DNA from: Saprospiraceae bacterium | GTDB taxonomy: Bacteria; Bacteroidota; Bacteroidia; Chitinophagales; Saprospiraceae | NCBI GenBank assembly: GCA_013214355.1 | Contig: JABSSL010000008.1 | Span: 188,010 to 252,009 of the forward strand | DNA length: 64,000 nucleotides | Direction of reading: 5' to 3' | In this document: piece after piece, positions 26,726 to 36,621 of the stretch | How positions within the stretch are numbered: the first letter of the stretch is position 1 | Layout of the letters: every line of letters begins with the position of its first letter | Translations under genes and position numbers: made by a program | The notes under the pieces: generated by a model | The model's database searches: none | Told to the model about the DNA's origin: nothing | What the model saw: only the letters and a program-made list of their open reading frames with translations

Positions 26726-29629
26726 ATGCTCCAACGATGGATCTATTCCACTTTACTGCTAAGTATTCTGATTCCATTACAAGCACAGTGGGGATATCAA
26801 CAAAGTCCACGCAAGAAAATCAGCCTGAATGCCAGCTGGAAGTTTCATCTCGGTGAGCCCGACGCCAAGTATTACGAGAAGAACTTTGATGATCAAGAAT
26901 GGCCACAGGTTCAAATCCCCCATACCTTAGAACTTACTTCCCTGAATTTGAATGACTTCGAGGATGACAAAACACAAGGTAGTTTCCAACGTAAAGTGGG
27001 CTGGTATCGCCGGTCAATCCAAATCGATCAGAGCGAACGTAAGGTGTTCCTTGAATTCGAAGGTGCGCATCAGGTGACGGACCTATGGGTGAACGGTCGA
27101 CACGTCGGACAACATGTAGTGGGAGGCTATACGCCCTTCCATTTTGACATTACGGCCTTTGTAGAAAAGGGGAAGGAAAACCAAGTCACACTCCTAGTAG
27201 ACAATAGGCGCAGAGCGGATGTACCTCCCGATCCCGGACCATTTGATTACATCAAGTTTAGTGGTTTATATCGAGATGTGTACTTGGTAGAAACGAATCC
27301 CGTGCGGCTTACCTTTAACTGGGAAGCCCTGGATGCGGGAATTACACTCACCACTCCTTCGGTAGATCCCATCAATGGCAATGCGACTATTGACATCAAA
27401 ACCGTAGTCAAAAACGAAACGGCAAACAGTAAGGAAATCACCGTTATCAATAGGGTAATCGATGCGAATGGATTCGTGGTTCTAAAACTTCAGCAAACTC
27501 AGTCCATTGGGGCCCAACAACAAGGCATCTATCGACAAATTAGTGGAATTGAAAAAGATGCACACCTGTGGTCGATTGACGATCCTTATCTATACCGTGT
27601 CAACACCCTGATCTACGAGAAAGAAAATGTCCTAGATGGGTTAGAAACAAATTTAGGTCTGCGAAAATTTGAGCAGCACCCCAGGGAGGGCTTCCTGCTC
27701 AACGGCAAACCCATCAAACTCATCGGAGCCAATCGGCACCAACATTTCCCCTATATCGGGGATGCCCTACCCAATAGTCTCCACTACAAGGATATGTTGC
27801 AATTCAAAGCATTAGGTTTCAACGTAGTTCGGACGGCTCACTATCCACAGGACAATGCCCTGATCGAGGCCTGTGATAAGCTAGGCATTCTCGTATATGA
27901 GGAGGCGCCGACTTGGATCAACATTGGCGGAGAGGCGTGGTTTGATAATCTTGAAAAGGCTACCCGCACAATGATCCGTAATCACAGGAATCATCCCTCA
28001 GTAGTTATCTGGGGAGCAGGAATTAACCACCGAGGATATGTACCCCGGATGCACTATGCCGTCAAACAGGAAGACCCCACCCGCCTGACCGCTTCCCAAA
28101 GCAGCCGCTGGACGGGCTGGCAAACTTCAGGACTCACTGATATTTATGGGCAGATGATTTATGGTCCGGTAGAATGGTACCGTCACGAACCTATGCTCGC
28201 CATGGAAGGACGCGAGGGGATCGAGCAGTTAGCCCGTTACAAAATGGACCCTTTATTAACCGGAATCATTGCCTGGACGGCCCATGATTACTATACCTTC
28301 CATCGGGGTTCATGGCCAGAGCGGGTGCGTCCAGGAGGGATCCTGAGCATCTTCCGGCATGCCTATGGCGAAACCCCTTGGTATCCCATAGAATTGAAGG
28401 AAGAGCCCCATGTGCTCATTGCTACGGAATGGACAGAAGGAACGAATGAGGTGATTGTTTATGCTAATACAGAAGAAGTAGAACTGATGCTTAATGGCAA
28501 AACCATCGGTCGTCAGCGCAATAATCACGACGGAATGATGGCGGCCTTAGATCATCCCCCTTTTCGTTTTCCCATCTCCAATTTTCAAGCAGGTAAGCTA
28601 GAAGCGAAAGGCTGGACCGGAAGTCAATTGTTAGCTTCCGATCAGGTGCAAACACCCGAAACCCCTAAGCGTATTCTGCTCAAGATTGACACCCTAGGAC
28701 GTTCCTTTACCGCAGATGGAGCTGATATTCTGGTAGCCTATGCCTATGTAGTGGATAAAAATGGAACTGTACTCGAAGACGCGAAGGCAGATATATCCTT
28801 TAGTATCACCGGACCAGCGAGTATTGTGGGAGAGGGTACCCCCATAAAAGCCAATCCTAAATCTTTGGAGGAAGGTCAAGGCATGGCCCCTGTACTCATC
28901 CGAGCCGGCTTGGAAGTCGGCCAGATCACCCTCACAGCTAGCGCCCCCGGCTTATCCTCTGACAAAGCCAGCTGGGATAGCCTCCCGTACCAAGCAGATA
29001 TCATGGCATCCCAGGCCAAGCCTTTCACAGATGTCGAAACGGTAGCCATAGATCTGGGTTCCTCCCAGCAGTTATTACAATACGATTGGACGGCCTGGAA
29101 TGGAAAAGATGGGGCAAAAAATCAACTGGAATTGAGTGACTGGGGAGCGGCCAAGATCACCCTCAACAGTAGTTCAACAGACGGGGGTATGCGCTGGCTA
29201 GGGGAAATGAATGTTATGGGTTTTAATGGGTACGCTATTGGGGAAGGGGTGCTAGAAATTGGAGAAGATGGTCTAAGCTTGACCCTTCAAAACTTACCCG
29301 AGGGTAAGTATGAACTGGTCACTATGCATCATGCTCCGCGTTCTAATACCGATAGCATGGACCCCAATAGAGAGCGTCTGAAAACACTAAATATACTAGA
29401 TGTTCCTTACGCTAAAAAGCTGAATCTTGAACTAGTCAATGGCAAGCAAAAACATCAGCAACAGCTTACCATCACCGAAGGTAAAATGCTCCCTGCTACG
29501 GGAGTGGCCAAATGTACCTTCACTTTTACAGCTACAGGAAATACACCCGTGCAGGTACAGATGAAGGATCAAGATGGGAAACGGGGAGTTTGGCTAAACG
29601 CCATTGTAATTAGACGACTACATTCCTAG
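26726..29629 (+). CDS. GH2-family glycoside hydrolase with atypical active site
   Basis: A 967-residue exported protein (signal MLQRWIYSTLLLSILIPLQA). The layout is an N-terminal jelly-roll sugar-binding domain (WKFHLGEPDAKYYEKNFDD, about 30-190), an Ig-like domain, a TIM barrel (GFLLNGKPIKLIGANRHQHF onward, about 310-560) and several C-terminal beta domains including a DUF4982-like part. Canonical GH2 enzymes have Asn-Glu as acid/base in ...SLGNE; here the aligned text is WGAGINHRG, with Asn434 where the Glu is expected. A candidate nucleophile is Glu494 in LAMEGREG. The frame is open from a GTG at 26666, but the ATG at 26726 gives the signal. Activity on beta-galactosides is uncertain. Confidence 0.82.
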   Translation: MLQRWIYSTLLLSILIPLQAQWGYQQSPRKKISLNASWKFHLGEPDAKYYEKNFDDQEWPQVQIPHTLELTSLNLNDFEDDKTQGSFQRKVGWYRRSIQIDQSERKVFLEFEGAHQVTDLWVNGRHVGQHVVGGYTPFHFDITAFVEKGKENQVTLLVDNRRRADVPPDPGPFDYIKFSGLYRDVYLVETNPVRLTFNWEALDAGITLTTPSVDPINGNATIDIKTVVKNETANSKEITVINRVIDANGFVVLKLQQTQSIGAQQQGIYRQISGIEKDAHLWSIDDPYLYRVNTLIYEKENVLDGLETNLGLRKFEQHPREGFLLNGKPIKLIGANRHQHFPYIGDALPNSLHYKDMLQFKALGFNVVRTAHYPQDNALIEACDKLGILVYEEAPTWINIGGEAWFDNLEKATRTMIRNHRNHPSVVIWGAGINHRGYVPRMHYAVKQEDPTRLTASQSSRWTGWQTSGLTDIYGQMIYGPVEWYRHEPMLAMEGREGIEQLARYKMDPLLTGIIAWTAHDYYTFHRGSWPERVRPGGILSIFRHAYGETPWYPIELKEEPHVLIATEWTEGTNEVIVYANTEEVELMLNGKTIGRQRNNHDGMMAALDHPPFRFPISNFQAGKLEAKGWTGSQLLASDQVQTPETPKRILLKIDTLGRSFTADGADILVAYAYVVDKNGTVLEDAKADISFSITGPASIVGEGTPIKANPKSLEEGQGMAPVLIRAGLEVGQITLTASAPGLSSDKASWDSLPYQADIMASQAKPFTDVETVAIDLGSSQQLLQYDWTAWNGKDGAKNQLELSDWGAAKITLNSSSTDGGMRWLGEMNVMGFNGYAIGEGVLEIGEDGLSLTLQNLPEGKYELVTMHHAPRSNTDSMDPNRERLKTLNILDVPYAKKLNLELVNGKQKHQQQLTITEGKMLPATGVAKCTFTFTATGNTPVQVQMKDQDGKRGVWLNAIVIRRLHS

Positions 29630-29648
29630 TGGAATTGTAGAAAATACG

Positions 29649-29712
29649 CTCAAGCAAAGGCAGTTCTTCAATTGATCTGTTTAGGAAATGAAGACGCTAG
29701 CCTTTGCTTGAG
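29649..29712. terminator. 13-bp perfect inverted repeat between convergent genes
   Basis: CTCAAGCAAAGGC at 29649-29661 pairs perfectly with GCCTTTGCTTGAG at 29700-29712, with 38 bp between. The right arm lies within the last codons of the convergent DUF6090 gene. It may end transcription of the GH2 gene, or be a small mobile footprint. The long loop and lack of T-runs make the terminator reading tentative. Confidence 0.45.
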
Positions 29713-30461
29713 GATAATTTGCTTCGAGCTGCTATAATCAATTGTTTCAATTCGCTAATATCAGCTAGTATATTCTTATAACGATCGATCCGTTCTACCT
29801 CTGTGGTATTCCTTAGCGCCAGACTCGCCTCCATAATCAACAAAATCTCAACCCACTTGCTTTCAAGATTAAGTCCAGCTGCTAGTTTTGGCTGATTACC
29901 TAGACGATATACAATGGGACTAAAACCTAGCTGCATGGCTTTGTGGAGTCCATCTAGATACATATTGTCATTTTCATTATCTACTGTTGCCGTAAACTCC
30001 TGCAAACGCTTTAGGCTGACCAATCTATCCCGAATCTCATTAGGGATGTACTTTATTTCACCCGTAAATTCTAGCGTAGATATGCTGTTGGTATTGAAGA
30101 CAACCTTCCGATTCCGGACCCTCCTATCCACCTGGGACAAGGCTAAGACTGCCTGACCCACTTCGAGATTAGGGGTCTTGAACCGATCAATGTAAGTATT
30201 ATAAGAAGTGATGCTGTTGTTCAGTACATCAATCTGGGTGAGAAGGAGCGCACTATCCTGGTCTAATTCCACCAAAAGCTGCTGGTAGTAGCTATCCCGG
30301 ATACCATCAATTTTACGATTTTCATTAGCCGTATTAATGCGTACCGCAATCAAAATACCGATGACAATCAGCAGAATCTCACCCAAGGCATACAAGAAAT
30401 ACTTACTGTATCTGTTGTTAGCAAGTACTTTTTGTCTTGCTCTCCGTAGCAATTGCAGCAT
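29697..30461 (-). CDS. DUF6090 family membrane protein, linked to the hybrid regulator
   Basis: A 254-residue DUF6090 protein with a basic start (MLQLLRRARQKVLANNRYSK) and the membrane motif YALGEILLIVIGILIAVRIN. The soluble region is mostly helical (QLLVELDQDSALLLTQIDVL). Function unknown. It begins 43 bp after the stop of the hybrid two-component regulator on the same strand, so the two are probably co-transcribed; this is the one paralogue of the three with a regulatory neighbour. The C-terminal codons overlap an inverted repeat. Confidence 0.8.
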   Translation of the reverse strand: MLQLLRRARQKVLANNRYSKYFLYALGEILLIVIGILIAVRINTANENRKIDGIRDSYYQQLLVELDQDSALLLTQIDVLNNSITSYNTYIDRFKTPNLEVGQAVLALSQVDRRVRNRKVVFNTNSISTLEFTGEIKYIPNEIRDRLVSLKRLQEFTATVDNENDNMYLDGLHKAMQLGFSPIVYRLGNQPKLAAGLNLESKWVEILLIMEASLALRNTTEVERIDRYKNILADISELKQLIIAARSKLSSSKG

Positions 30462-30504
30462 AGCTTTTTTCTTGCCAACAATCTAATCACAAATTGGTTA
30501 CAAA

Positions 30505-33500
30505 TTAATCCGCTTGTAAAGGCATCTCTTCTGCCCGTTTTTTCTTCTGCTTCAAGTACTCGCTTGGCACAACCCCAAATTGATTTTTAAAGCATTTAGA
30601 GAAATAGGAAGCGGTGTTGAACCCGGTCATGAACATGATTTCCTTGATGGTATAGTCGCTCTTTTCCAGTAGCTGGATAGCGCGTTTCAGTCGAATGGTT
30701 CGAATAAATTCGCTAGAGGATTGCCCCGTTAAGGCTTTTAACTTGAGATATAGCTTACTGCGGCTCAGGAACATCTCTTTCACTAAGGCCTCTACATTAA
30801 ATTCTGAATCAGACATGTGATCCTCAATAATGGAGACGGCGCGCTTGAGGAATTCTTCGTCGGCGGTGGTCACCGTAATTTCCTCTGGTTGCAAGAGTAC
30901 CTCCTGACGGAAGCGCTGTTTGAGGCGTTCTCGCTGCAGGTAAGTATTCATTAGCTGAGCGCGAAGGATATCTAGTTTAAATGGCTTAACGACATAGGCG
31001 TCCGCCCCCGTCCTCAAGCCTTCTAATTCATCCTCGTCGGCAGATTTGGCGGTAAGTAAAACAATAGGGATATGGCTGGTGAGTGGATTCGTCTTCAAGT
31101 GTTTGCACAACTCAATCCCATCCATATTGGGCATCATAACATCACTAACGATGATATCTGGCAAAGAGGATAAGGCTACCTCATAACCTAAGGCTCCATC
31201 CTCTGCCTCAATGATTCTAAAGTCATTTTGGAAGCCTTCCTTGATGAAGCTTCTGATATCAGCATTATCATCAACGAAGAGTAATAAGGGAAGTTCTTTC
31301 TCTTGCTCAATGGTCCCCATCGCGATCCCAGCGCTGCTCAATTCCGCTACGGGCTCTGCTACCAGGTATTCTAATGGATCAGAATCAGCATGGAATTGCT
31401 CGATTTTACCTTGCTCAATCTCAGATTTCAGATAAGCATGCTTATCCATCGGGAGGATGACGGTAAAACAAGATCCTTTGCCCTTTATACTTTCGGCACT
31501 AATGGCTCCATGGTGTAGTTCCACGAGGCTCTTGGTGTAGGCTAAGCCAATTCCGGCCCCATCTTTATTCATCTTCTTATTCTCCCCCTTGTGGAAGCGC
31601 TCAAAGATCTTCTTGAGTTGCCCCCTCGATATTCCGATACCATTATCTCGCACCTGTATCTCAACAAACGGATCTTTCCCCGATCGATTTTGCATATACT
31701 TCTCCTTTACCTCAACGCTTATCGTACCGCCTGAGGGGGTGAATTTGAAGGCATTAGATAACAAGTTATACATAATCTTCTCGATCAAATCCGGATCAAA
31801 AAAGGTATAGATATCATTCTCTGGGTGTCCTAGATCCAAATCAATAGACTTCTTGCTCGCCAGAAATTGGAAGGGTTGAGTTACATTTTCAATAAAGGCC
31901 TTGATATCCCCGCGGCGCACCCTGAGATTGAGGCTTCCCTGATCCAATTTGCGAAAATCCAACAACTGATTTACCAAGCGCAGCAAATACTTGGCGTTCT
32001 TGTACATGTAATGATATTGTTGCTGTAGGTTTTCTGAGCTTAGCGTTTTACCTTTTTCAAGAATAAATTCCAGCGGAGAAATTATTAGCGTCAAAGGAGT
32101 GCGCAGTTCATGTGAAATATTGGTAAAGAAGCGGAGTTTCATCTGGTTCAACTCCTCTAATTTCTCACGCTCCATGTGTTCCAGCATTAGGCGGTGCTTC
32201 TCCTGCACGTCGATGATGGTATAGCGCCGGAAGAGCCATAATGCAACAATGATAATTCCTGCATATAAGATATAAGCAGGCCAGGCCAAGCTAAATGGAG
32301 GCTTTATTCTGATTTGCAGGCGGGCAGGCTCTGGTTCCCAGACGCGGTCTGCATTCGAAGCCTTAACCAAAAGGGTATAATTACCGTGTGGTAAATTGGT
32401 AAAAGTAGCGTATCGCTTTTCGGCACCAACCTCAATCCACTCCTCGTGATAGCCTTCCAACTTATAAGCGTATTCGTTCTTTTTGGGATCGGCAAAATGT
32501 AGCGCTGCAAATTCAACAGAAAAATCGTTTTGACGATAAGCCAGCTGGATGCCTTCACTTTCGGTGATCGATTGATCAAGAATAACGCGGCCGTTAATGG
32601 CTTTTTGGGGTGCTACTTCCTGGTTGTGTACCAATAGTCGTGTAAAGACGACCTTGGGTTGATTTGTATTTTCCTGTATACTTTGTGGTAAAAAGGCATT
32701 GAATCCGTTTACGCCTCCAAAAAGCAAGGTTCCATCTGTCCTTTTGGCTTTAGCCGCCTCAAAAAATTCGGCGGATTGCAAACCGTCTGTAATAGAGTAG
32801 TTTTGAAAGGTTTCCGTCTCTGGGTCAAACCTCGACAATCCTCCATTTCCAGAGAGCCACAACTGCCCTACTTCATCCTCTAAAATCCCCTTTATGGTAT
32901 TGCTAGGAAGGCCGTCTTTTTCCCAATATCGCTTGAAGTAGGCGCCACGCCCATCCTCTTCATAGACTAGCTGATTCAATCCTCCTCCAAAGGTGCCAAT
33001 CCACAGGTAGCCGGAAGAACTTTCAAATATATCCAACACGTAATTATGACTTAGACTACGCGGGTCTTGCTCGCTGTTTTGAAACAGGGTGATTTTTGGT
33101 TTTTCCTTACGAGTTTCCTCTGCTTCTATCTTATGAAGTCCCTTTGCGGTACCAATCCAAATGTTTCCATTGGCATCTTCAAAAACCCTCCTAACGATAT
33201 CGTTGGCTAAATCTTCCGTTTGCTTGGTAAACCATTCTCTGGCATAACCACCTTCTTCTTGTGTCATCCAACGCTCCAGGCCTTTATTGTAGGTCCCTAC
33301 CCAGATAATGCCTTGCCGATCTCGAAGTATGGAAAAAACAGAGCCATTCATACCCGTCACTACCTCGGACTCTCCTGCTCCAGTAGCAGAAATAGAAAGT
33401 TTGCGAAGCGTAGGCATATCTTCTGAACCCACCAGTAGATAGCGTTGACCATTTTCTTCAATCTCTTCTAGGGCAAATACACTGGCGGAACTAGCTATGG

Positions 33501-34716
33501 AAGAAAATTCAGTGTAAGGTCCTGCCGTGGCATTCCCTGAATACCAGAACAGGCCACCTCCTTCGGTGCCTATCCAGAGATTCCCGTAGCTATCCTCCAA
33601 CATAGATCGAATCTCCGTATAGCGTTTGCCTTCACGCCTTAGGTTTTGACCAAAATGAAAAAAGGGTTTGCGGCGCGGATCAAATTTATTTAGCCCTCCT
33701 CCGCTGGTTCCAACCCAGATGATGCCGGAGCGATCTTTCTGCAAGTCTTTTATCACGTTCTTATTCAGACTGTAAGGATTCTCTGCTACCGGATTAAACG
33801 TCTCAATCAATTCCGGAACAGTGCCACGTTGCCCAAGCCTAAACTCCAACAAACCGGTATAGGTCCCTACCCAAACTTGGTCCTCCCCCTCCGTAAGGAT
33901 GGATTGAACATTGACGACTTCCCCCATCCGCTCAAAGATGGGATGAGCTCCGCCACCTGTTTGGTAATAAACCCCATAGGCTCCTCCTACAATTAAACGA
34001 CCGTGGGCATCGATATTGATAGATTTAAGATTGGGGCTAACGGCACCCGCAACCTCAATTTTTCTGAAGTCAAATTCCCCATTTAGATCTTTGGCATCAC
34101 ATTTATACAATCCCAAACGCGTGGCAAGCCAAATATTCCCCGCCTTATCTTCGATGATTTCGTTAACTGGCAGTGGTCCAGCAGCGGGAATATCTAGGGG
34201 TTGGATGTAATTCGAGTCCTCGGGTTCAGCGTCAGGTAGGATTACATTAAGACCGTCTAAAGTACCTACCCAGATCCGACCATGACGATCTGTATATAGG
34301 CTGATAATTTGATCATTGGAAAGCGTACTAGTGCGTTCGGGCTCGCGTTGATAGGAAACAAAGGTTTCGGTCCTAGGATCAAATTTGTTAAGGCCAGAAC
34401 CCGTGGTACCGATCCAGATATTACCTTCTAAGTCCTCATTAACCGCAAAAATGAGATTACTATTGATCGATTGGTCATCATTCGGTAAGGGGTTAAAAAC
34501 GCGAAAGTTATATCCATCATATCGGTTGAGTCCATCATTGGTACCCACCCAAATGAACCCTTTACTATCTTGAAAGATACAGTTGACTACATTCTCGGAT
34601 AACCCGTGTTCGGAAGTGATATGCTCGAAGCGAATCTGACTTGCCTGCGCCAAGCCCCCAATAGCTAGTAGTATGAGGAGGCTCCCACTCATCCATATTC
34701 GTTGAAGGATTTTCAT
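30505..34716 (-). CDS. Hybrid two-component system sensor/response regulator (HTCS)
   Basis: A 1403-residue single-polypeptide regulator. In order: signal peptide, two seven-bladed propellers (about 25-730) of repeats such as WVGTNDGLNRYDG and WIGTTGSGLNKFD, a Y_Y_Y domain (about 735-800) and a membrane helix (about 810-829). Next come a HisKA domain with the phospho-accepting His869 in NISHELRTPL, an ATPase domain (LLSNAFKFTPSGG, DGAGIGLAYTKSLV), a receiver with Asp1192 in VSDVMMPNMDG and an AraC-type DNA-binding domain (about 1290-1395). HTCS proteins sense oligosaccharides in the periplasm and activate polysaccharide genes. The divergent sulfatase pair, 219 bp away, is its likeliest target. 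No SusC/SusD pair is nearby. Confidence 0.95.
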   Translation of the reverse strand: MKILQRIWMSGSLLILLAIGGLAQASQIRFEHITSEHGLSENVVNCIFQDSKGFIWVGTNDGLNRYDGYNFRVFNPLPNDDQSINSNLIFAVNEDLEGNIWIGTTGSGLNKFDPRTETFVSYQREPERTSTLSNDQIISLYTDRHGRIWVGTLDGLNVILPDAEPEDSNYIQPLDIPAAGPLPVNEIIEDKAGNIWLATRLGLYKCDAKDLNGEFDFRKIEVAGAVSPNLKSINIDAHGRLIVGGAYGVYYQTGGGAHPIFERMGEVVNVQSILTEGEDQVWVGTYTGLLEFRLGQRGTVPELIETFNPVAENPYSLNKNVIKDLQKDRSGIIWVGTSGGGLNKFDPRRKPFFHFGQNLRREGKRYTEIRSMLEDSYGNLWIGTEGGGLFWYSGNATAGPYTEFSSIASSASVFALEEIEENGQRYLLVGSEDMPTLRKLSISATGAGESEVVTGMNGSVFSILRDRQGIIWVGTYNKGLERWMTQEEGGYAREWFTKQTEDLANDIVRRVFEDANGNIWIGTAKGLHKIEAEETRKEKPKITLFQNSEQDPRSLSHNYVLDIFESSSGYLWIGTFGGGLNQLVYEEDGRGAYFKRYWEKDGLPSNTIKGILEDEVGQLWLSGNGGLSRFDPETETFQNYSITDGLQSAEFFEAAKAKRTDGTLLFGGVNGFNAFLPQSIQENTNQPKVVFTRLLVHNQEVAPQKAINGRVILDQSITESEGIQLAYRQNDFSVEFAALHFADPKKNEYAYKLEGYHEEWIEVGAEKRYATFTNLPHGNYTLLVKASNADRVWEPEPARLQIRIKPPFSLAWPAYILYAGIIIVALWLFRRYTIIDVQEKHRLMLEHMEREKLEELNQMKLRFFTNISHELRTPLTLIISPLEFILEKGKTLSSENLQQQYHYMYKNAKYLLRLVNQLLDFRKLDQGSLNLRVRRGDIKAFIENVTQPFQFLASKKSIDLDLGHPENDIYTFFDPDLIEKIMYNLLSNAFKFTPSGGTISVEVKEKYMQNRSGKDPFVEIQVRDNGIGISRGQLKKIFERFHKGENKKMNKDGAGIGLAYTKSLVELHHGAISAESIKGKGSCFTVILPMDKHAYLKSEIEQGKIEQFHADSDPLEYLVAEPVAELSSAGIAMGTIEQEKELPLLLFVDDNADIRSFIKEGFQNDFRIIEAEDGALGYEVALSSLPDIIVSDVMMPNMDGIELCKHLKTNPLTSHIPIVLLTAKSADEDELEGLRTGADAYVVKPFKLDILRAQLMNTYLQRERLKQRFRQEVLLQPEEITVTTADEEFLKRAVSIIEDHMSDSEFNVEALVKEMFLSRSKLYLKLKALTGQSSSEFIRTIRLKRAIQLLEKSDYTIKEIMFMTGFNTASYFSKCFKNQFGVVPSEYLKQKKKRAEEMPLQAD

Positions 34717-34935
34717 CTAACTAAGATCGGAATAAATACCTAGTTCGGGACAACAAATGATCTCGATCCTAGAAGAAATGGTTCGTGGAGGGTGTATATT
34801 GTCTAAAATACTGGACCCAAACGAAGGGCCAAATATTCATTTGTGCTAGCATTCCATCTATTTGTGTCCTCTTCGCCTAAGAGGCTTTTTCAAATTTACA
34901 ATACGAAACAAAAACCGCTTAAACATCACGTTGCG

Positions 34936-36621
34936 ATGCTATATAAACATCAACTTTTAAGTACCCTGACGCTACTCTGGAGTATGATTATGATGGGGCA
35001 ATCTCCCCCTCCCACAAGTGCAGCCCCACTCAACTACATCTTTATTCTCACCGATGATCAGTCTTACGGTTCGATGGGTTGCACTGGTAACGACTGGGTA
35101 CAAACCCCCAATCTAGATCAGCTAGCGGCTGAAGGGATACTGTTCACCAACGCTCATGTCACTAGTGCCATTTGTACCCCCAGTCGAGCCTCTATCTTTT
35201 TGAGTCAGTTCGAACGCAAACATGGCGTCAACTTCAATTCCGGAACCAGCCTAGCTCCGGAGGCCTGGGCGCAATCTTATCCCGTTCAAATGCGCGAAGC
35301 CGGTTATTACACGGGCTACATTGGTAAAAATCACACGCCCATTGGAGAAGGAGGTTACGAAAGCGGTCTGATGGAGGAGGGCTTTGATTACTGGTATGCT
35401 GGCCATGGACACCTAACCTTTTATCCCAAATCCAGGCATAAGATCTTCAAAGGTGCGCAAGCCGATACACAGGTAGAAGTGATGCAAGAGGGGATGATCG
35501 ATTTTCTAGATCCCAACCAAGAACGTTTGGAAGGGGCCTTGCAGTTTTTGGAAGAGCGACCTAAAGAACAACCTTTTATGCTGCCGCTATGCTTTAACTT
35601 GCCGCACAGTGCGAGCACACGAACTATGGAGCAACGCCCTACGGACCCAGAGATCTACCGTTCTTTATACCGAGATCTAGAAATGCCATTGCCGGAGCAC
35701 TACTTAGCAAAGGCCGATATTCAACAGCCTAAACTACCCCCTGAGGTGCATCATGCTTGGGATAGACAAACCGGCTACGACTTTGTAGATGAACCCGCTA
35801 GCTTAAGGGAAAGGTATACCCGGCAGTTACAGGCCATGACAGGCATTGACAACTTAGTTGGGGAACTGAGGAGTAGATTGGCAAAATTGCAGCTCACAGA
35901 GAAGACAGTGATTGTTTTCACCTCTGATCATGGACTCTTCATGGGGCAATTTGGTTTAGGCGGCAAAGCTCTTTGCTACGAACAGGTCACACACGTCCCT
36001 ATGATCATTTACCATCCACAATTATCCCCCGAGGAACGCCCAGCCAGTAGTCACGCCTTGGTGCAGACCATCGATATTGCACCTACCCTGCTCTCCCTAG
36101 CAGGTATACCTATCCCTGCTAGCATGCAGGGAAAAGACTTAAGTCAGATCCTGCATGGCAAGGAGAAAGCCGTACGAGAGTTTCTTTTTACGGAGAACCT
36201 ATGGTCTACTAAATTTGGGAATCCCCGCTGTGAAAGTATTCAGAATGGAAAATGGAAATACATCCGCTACTACAAGAATGAGAATCCTTCGGCGCTGAAC
36301 ATCATCCAAGCAGCAAAGGATATGAAGCTTCCGCTCAACAAACTACTGTATCAAGTTAATGATCAAGATATTGCCCGTTATCGCTACTTTGTAGAGGCCC
36401 CATTCCGGGGAGAAGAAGCCGTTTACGAAGAATTATTTCACTTGAGTAAAGATCCACAGGAAACAAGCAATTTGATCCAGGAGGCCACCCCTGCTCTACT
36501 TGGGGAGATGAAAGCAGCCTTGGATCAGGCACTCCGTGACGCCAGAGGTACGGAGGCGCCCAAAGTACTTCGATATACGCAAGAGAGTAAACTGGAAGCT
36601 CAACTCAAAGCCCAAAAATGA
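34936..36621 (+). CDS. Sulfatase (S1 type), exported
   Basis: A 561-residue sulfatase with a signal-like N-terminus (MLYKHQLLSTLTLLWSMIMM). The formylglycine Cys80 is in ICTPSR, the first metal site in IFILTDDQSYGSMG, and the second in TVIVFTSDHGLFMGQ. The frame is open from 34843, but the ATG at 34936 gives the expected leader. Its stop overlaps the start of the next sulfatase by 4 bp (ATGA), so the two are translationally coupled. Divergent from the hybrid regulator. Regioselectivity is not predictable; two coupled sulfatases suggest successive desulfation of one glycan. Confidence 0.9.
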   Translation: MLYKHQLLSTLTLLWSMIMMGQSPPPTSAAPLNYIFILTDDQSYGSMGCTGNDWVQTPNLDQLAAEGILFTNAHVTSAICTPSRASIFLSQFERKHGVNFNSGTSLAPEAWAQSYPVQMREAGYYTGYIGKNHTPIGEGGYESGLMEEGFDYWYAGHGHLTFYPKSRHKIFKGAQADTQVEVMQEGMIDFLDPNQERLEGALQFLEERPKEQPFMLPLCFNLPHSASTRTMEQRPTDPEIYRSLYRDLEMPLPEHYLAKADIQQPKLPPEVHHAWDRQTGYDFVDEPASLRERYTRQLQAMTGIDNLVGELRSRLAKLQLTEKTVIVFTSDHGLFMGQFGLGGKALCYEQVTHVPMIIYHPQLSPEERPASSHALVQTIDIAPTLLSLAGIPIPASMQGKDLSQILHGKEKAVREFLFTENLWSTKFGNPRCESIQNGKWKYIRYYKNENPSALNIIQAAKDMKLPLNKLLYQVNDQDIARYRYFVEAPFRGEEAVYEELFHLSKDPQETSNLIQEATPALLGEMKAALDQALRDARGTEAPKVLRYTQESKLEAQLKAQK

